A DNA stretch of 64,000 nt from Chryseobacterium polytrichastri (GTDB lineage: Bacteria > Bacteroidota > Bacteroidia > Flavobacteriales > Weeksellaceae). Numbering within the stretch: position 1 is the first letter of the stretch; each line of letters starts with the position of its first letter. This document shows positions 60,848-64,000 of this stretch, piece after piece. Where the stretch lies: contig NZ_FRAV01000008.1 of assembly GCF_900142445.1 (NCBI RefSeq), positions 107,489 to 171,488 of the forward strand, written 5' to 3'. A program made the translations under genes and the position numbers. A model generated the notes under the pieces. The model had not been told where the DNA came from. It ran no database searches and saw only the letters and a program-made list of their open reading frames with translations.

Positions 60848-62281
60848 ATGAAAAAAATATTACTCACAGGAGCAACTGGTTACATCGGCAAAAGAATGAT
60901 CAGTGTAATTGCAGAGAATGGCTATAAAGTGGTTTGCTGCAGTCGTGATGTCAGTCGTTTTTCAAAGCCAGATGGAATCAAAGATGATTTGATAGAAGTA
61001 ATTGAGGTTGATTTTCTGAAAGAAGAAACATTGAAGAATATTCCGTATGATATTTCCGGCGCCTATTACTTGATGCATTCTATGAGTACAAGTGATGATT
61101 ATGAAGAATCTGAAAAGACTTGCGCTCAGAATTTTGTTTCTGCTATTGAGAAAACCCAGTGTGAGCATATTATATATTTATCAGGATTGGTGAACCAAAA
61201 AGAATTATCAAAACATCTTAATTCAAGATTTAACGTGGAAAAGTTATTGATTGAATGTGAAATTGCTGTTACTGTTTTGCGGGCTGGAATTATCATCGGT
61301 TCTGGGAGTGCCTCCTTTGAGATAATCCGTGATCTTGTTGAAAAGTTGCCTGTGATGATTACTCCTAGATGGCTTAATACGAAATGCCAACCGATAGGTA
61401 TTGCGAATGTTTTGGATTTTCTCATTTTCACTCTGTTCAAGAAGGAAACGTACCATAAAAGTTTTGATATTGGCTGTGATAATGTTCTTACTTACAAAGA
61501 AATATTGATGGGTTACGCCAATGTGCGCGGTTTAAAACGAAGCATTTTTATTTTACCGGTAATGACACCAAAATTATCATCTTACTGGCTGTATTTTATC
61601 ACTTCAACATCTTATAATCTGGCAAGTTCATTGGTAGGAAGTATGAAAATTGAAGTTGTTTGCAAGGACGAAAGTTTATCTCAGATTAAAAAAATAACCG
61701 GAGTTACCCCTTTTTCATATAGGGAGGCTTTGGAGAGAACGATGGCTAAAATTCAGGCCAACGAAATACTTTCTAGTTGGAAAGACAGCTTTATCAGCAG
61801 CAGAAATGACTCCTCACTCAAAGAATATATCGAAGTGCCTCATTTTGGATGTTTTAAGGATGTTAGGAGCGCAAAATATGATGACAAGGAAAAATGTCTT
61901 GACCGTGTTTTTGGAGTGGGAGGAAACAATGGTTGGTATGGACAAGGTCTTTGGAAGATAAGAGGCTATATGGATGTTTTGGTTGGTGGTCCTGGTCTTA
62001 GAAGAGGAAGAACACACCCTTTACAACTTCACGAAGGCGACGCTTTGGATTTCTGGCGTGTTATTTATGCCAATAGAGAAGAAGGTAAATTAATCCTTTT
62101 TGCTGAAATGAAATTACCCGGAGAAGCTTGGCTTATGTTCAAATTATACAAAGGAAAGCTTTGGCAGAAAGCTGTCTTTCGACCAAGAGGGTTGTGGGGA
62201 AGATTGTATTGGTATTCTGTATTACCGTTTCATGGATTGATTTTCAAAGGGATGGTAAGAAAATTGGCTATTGATCGTTAA
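60848..62281 (+). CDS. NAD(P)-binding SDR-like protein with DUF2867 C-terminal domain
   Basis: 477 residues from ATG 60848; an open frame continues upstream into ribA, but the fold starts here: MKKILLTGATGYIGKRMISV (TGxxGxxG dinucleotide loop). Residues to ~300 are an NmrA/atypical-SDR type (GAYYLMHSMSTSDDYEESEK, EHIIYLSGLVNQKELSKHLN). The C-terminal ~150 residues are DUF2867 (VFGVGGNNGWYGQGLWKIRG, DVLVGGPGLRRGRTHPLQL, LKLYKGKLWQKAVFRPRGLW-like). These two-domain proteins commonly occur in photolyase clusters; the substrate is unknown. It follows ribA by 55 bp, so it probably forms an operon with it. Confidence 0.88.
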   Translation: MKKILLTGATGYIGKRMISVIAENGYKVVCCSRDVSRFSKPDGIKDDLIEVIEVDFLKEETLKNIPYDISGAYYLMHSMSTSDDYEESEKTCAQNFVSAIEKTQCEHIIYLSGLVNQKELSKHLNSRFNVEKLLIECEIAVTVLRAGIIIGSGSASFEIIRDLVEKLPVMITPRWLNTKCQPIGIANVLDFLIFTLFKKETYHKSFDIGCDNVLTYKEILMGYANVRGLKRSIFILPVMTPKLSSYWLYFITSTSYNLASSLVGSMKIEVVCKDESLSQIKKITGVTPFSYREALERTMAKIQANEILSSWKDSFISSRNDSSLKEYIEVPHFGCFKDVRSAKYDDKEKCLDRVFGVGGNNGWYGQGLWKIRGYMDVLVGGPGLRRGRTHPLQLHEGDALDFWRVIYANREEGKLILFAEMKLPGEAWLMFKLYKGKLWQKAVFRPRGLWGRLYWYSVLPFHGLIFKGMVRKLAIDR

Positions 62282-62337
62282 AAATATTAATACAATAGCT
62301 TATATTTGAGTTTTATAGTCAATTTTAAAACGATAAT

Positions 62338-63108
62338 ATGCCCATAATTAGAAGTTCAGACCAAAAGAATAAGAGACTTGAGGAATTCTACAAAGAATTG
62401 ACAAGTGACAATGCAACTATGGTTGAAAATGAAATTGGAAAGGTAATGTTCGATTTTATTTCAATGGTAAACGAAACTTTTATTAAAACGACATTATATG
62501 GATTGACTTCTCATTATTCGCTTTTAATTCAAGCAACAGACAGTTGGGAAGATGGTTGGTTTGTGAGGGTTTATAGTATCGGAGACAAAAAATTCCAATT
62601 TGAATATAAAATGTCTAAAAATCAAAGTCCTTGGAATTATGCCGTCGTTAAAGGACAGGCAAACACAATTTACGAAGCAAAAGACTTTCTTATTATTGCA
62701 ATGACTGAAAGTGAAGGCTGGTCAGACAATAAAGAATTGAGAAAACTCTATAACAAGTTAAAAGATAGAAAAACAGAAAAGACGAAATTTACATTGTGGT
62801 TAGAATTTGAAGAATTTGACTCAACAAATTGGGACAAAGAAAATGAGTTCTGCAATATTCATGTTGACCTGGAAGACGGGCGACACTATGGTCTTAACGT
62901 TTGGACATACAGTTTTTTAGAAACTGCAATTAGTGAAGACGAGAAAACAGGACAAAATTTAAGTGGACTTTATCAAAAGCCACCAGACTTATTTGTAAAA
63001 GAACTAACAAGAGAATGTATTCAACAAACAATTGAAGACTTGCTCAAAATGGGTAATTTAGAAAAAGTATTGAACCCAAGTATATATGATAAACAGCAGG
63101 AAAAATAA
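62338..63108 (+). CDS. Hypothetical protein
   Basis: 256 residues, soluble, acidic. N-terminal helix (KRLEEFYKELTSDNATMVEN), a central beta region (YSLLIQATDSWEDGWFVRVY, DKKFQFEYKMSKNQSPWNYA, TLWLEFEEFDSTNW) and a C-terminal helical part (LFVKELTRECIQQTIEDLLK). No signal peptide, membrane segment or known catalytic motif. It follows the photolyase cluster by 56 bp on the same strand, yet its composition and isolated nature fit an accessory gene. Function unknown. Confidence 0.6.
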   Translation: MPIIRSSDQKNKRLEEFYKELTSDNATMVENEIGKVMFDFISMVNETFIKTTLYGLTSHYSLLIQATDSWEDGWFVRVYSIGDKKFQFEYKMSKNQSPWNYAVVKGQANTIYEAKDFLIIAMTESEGWSDNKELRKLYNKLKDRKTEKTKFTLWLEFEEFDSTNWDKENEFCNIHVDLEDGRHYGLNVWTYSFLETAISEDEKTGQNLSGLYQKPPDLFVKELTRECIQQTIEDLLKMGNLEKVLNPSIYDKQQEK

Positions 63109-63260
63109 AAAACTGGCTATAATAGCTGTTTCAGGTAATTGCAAATTTTGTAGTGAATTCATCTTTACGCTTCGCAAGAAGTTTTATCTTTAATCGGCTA
63201 ATATAAACTTTGGAAGTTCGCAACTGTATGAAGAGGCGGAATGTTGTGTGTAGTTTTCGA
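63109..63260. other. Intergenic, nothing recognised
   Basis: No terminator, promoter or repeat could be supported here. Confidence 0.35.
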
Positions 63261-63500
63261 ATGGCAAAAATAACTAATGAAAATATGGTGGCAATTTGGG
63301 AATTAAATAGTGATGATTATTTAGCTCCTTAAAGACAGATCGAATTGGAAGAATTGATTGGGATTTTAAAACGAACAAAAGCTAATGATAGTTTGTATAA
63401 TGCGTATTTCCAAAATAGTTATAAATTAACAGTTTATGAACGAGAGCAAATTGGTTGTAGATTAGCTAAAAAAGTAAGAATAAAAAAGAGTAAGGGTTAA
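63261..63500 (+). pseudogene. Small gene broken by one in-frame stop
   Basis: ATG 63261 opens MAKITNENMVAIWELNSDDY, stops at TAA 63330-63332, and the same frame continues with protein-like sequence (IELEELIGILKRTKANDSLY, NAYFQNSYKLTVYEREQIGC) to TAA 63500. One substitution would restore a 79-residue product. No family was recognised. Readthrough is unlikely, so it is probably a recent nonsense mutant, or two short unrelated pieces. Confidence 0.5.
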
Positions 63501-63626
63501 AGTCTGTTGGATACATTAATTTTTTGTTTTGCAGCTCTAAATAGATGTTTTTAATCCAATTAATATTCCCTACTCTTTTTTGGTAACATTTTTAAAGAGG
63601 CTTATAAACTTAAATAAAAATATCAT

Positions 63627-63887
63627 ATGGATATGAAGAGTATAGAAGATTTAGTCGATTCACTTCTTAAAGAAACTAAAGATTTGGATTTTCTAATCTG
63701 TGAATTGAATAAAAATAAATTTTCTCAAGGAGAAACTCATTTTATTCTAAATAAAAAATTTAAGAATATTTATTCCTTTCAAGAAATTGGAGAAAAAATA
63801 ATAAATTCTCATTGTTGGAAAAAAATGTTAAATGAGAATTTATTAATTGAAAATAATATAATTGATTTTTTAGAAAAAGAGGATTAA
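63627..63887 (+). CDS. Hypothetical protein
   Basis: 86 residues from ATG 63627 (or 63633). Predicted helical and charged: MKSIEDLVDSLLKETKDLDF, CELNKNKFSQGETHFILNKK, FQEIGEKIINSHCWKKMLNE, and an acidic end LEKED. No signal peptide or known motif. It lies between a broken gene and an IS end, in an accessory border region. Function unknown. Confidence 0.5.
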   Translation: MDMKSIEDLVDSLLKETKDLDFLICELNKNKFSQGETHFILNKKFKNIYSFQEIGEKIINSHCWKKMLNENLLIENNIIDFLEKED

Positions 63888-63914
63888 ATAACTCCTAATT
63901 CTTTTAGAGCCTGT

Positions 63915-64000
63915 TTAAATTTTATTGAGTAATAATTTTATAGCAGATAATTTGACCATGTTTTCAGAGGATTCCATTAGAAGTTCATAGTTTCTGCATA
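63915..64000 (-). mobile_element. C-terminal end of an IS transposase (IS5/DDE-like), cut by the window edge
   Basis: On the minus strand the frame entering from the right end reads RNYELLMESSENMVKLSAIK, LLLNKI and then TAA at 63915-63917. The pattern (D/N)YE.L..S.E.M..L..I.L.L..I is typical of the C-terminus of IS5-family DDE transposases. GAGCCTGTTTAAATTTT just after it may be part of the terminal inverted repeat. The rest lies outside the window. Confidence 0.65.

Noticed and set aside
62338..63260. Cassette site after the 256-residue gene
   Set aside because: No palindrome like the attC-like elements and no copy of the 15-bp repeat was found in the following sequence.

Overview
The window looks like a Bacteroidota chromosome of the Chryseobacterium/Weeksellaceae type. 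It is AT-rich, carries SusC/SusD and T9SS C-terminal sorting domains, RteC and CTnDOT-type genes, DUF6520/MauE proteins, TAnnTTTG -7 promoter boxes, and a type II-C CRISPR-Cas9 system with 47-bp repeats. The genus is inferred from protein families only. No rRNA or tRNA gene was recognised.

Layout. (1) 1-66 is the tail of an AraC regulator. (2) 399-8831 is an array of about eleven unrelated genes, all on the minus strand. Its gene blocks are bounded by ten copies of one short repeat, core ATCGTTTTTTGAGAT (seven exact, three variant). It resembles the orphan-immunity (recombinase-associated AID) arrays of gut Bacteroidales or a non-integron cassette array, and is the most unusual object here. 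(3) 8845-13210 is a second, different cassette block: a GHKL-ATPase/nuclease protein and a PD-(D/E)XK protein, each followed by a ~136-bp imperfect palindrome resembling an integron attC site. A serine recombinase follows. (4) 14-22 kb is accessory DNA: a GNAT acetyltransferase, a frameshifted DUF3945 gene, a TIR-domain protein with two unknown partners, a paralogous pair and an XRE regulator.

(5) 23-30 kb is a SusC-SusD-S9 peptidase operon. Two further, decayed copies of the peptidase 3' end lie at 33.3 and 40.5 kb. A GH2 glycosidase with a beheaded DUF5009 relic sits between copies 1 and 2, and the complete CRISPR-Cas locus sits between copies 2 and 3: tracrRNA (minus strand), cas9, cas1, cas2, a shared terminator, and an array of 13 full plus one degenerate repeat. 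(6) 40.7-43 kb is a DUF6520/MauE/lipoprotein operon. (7) 43-50.8 kb is the regulatory and excision part of a CTnDOT-like conjugative transposon (AraC-TPR, RteC, excisionase-like HTH genes, DUF3945, TopB) without integrase, mobilisation or transfer genes.

(8) 51-54.4 kb holds a TetR regulator, long palindromes, an S74-chaperone T9SS protein and a lone receiver domain. (9) 54.7-62.3 kb is a photolyase/cryptochrome cluster: MarR, SDR, TIGR03643, photolyase-like protein, DUF2256, AarF kinase and TetR on the minus strand, and divergently GTP cyclohydrolase II and a DUF2867-type protein. It is probably a light/flavin-linked unit under the TetR. (10) 62.3-64 kb has small unknown genes, one broken gene and the end of an IS transposase.
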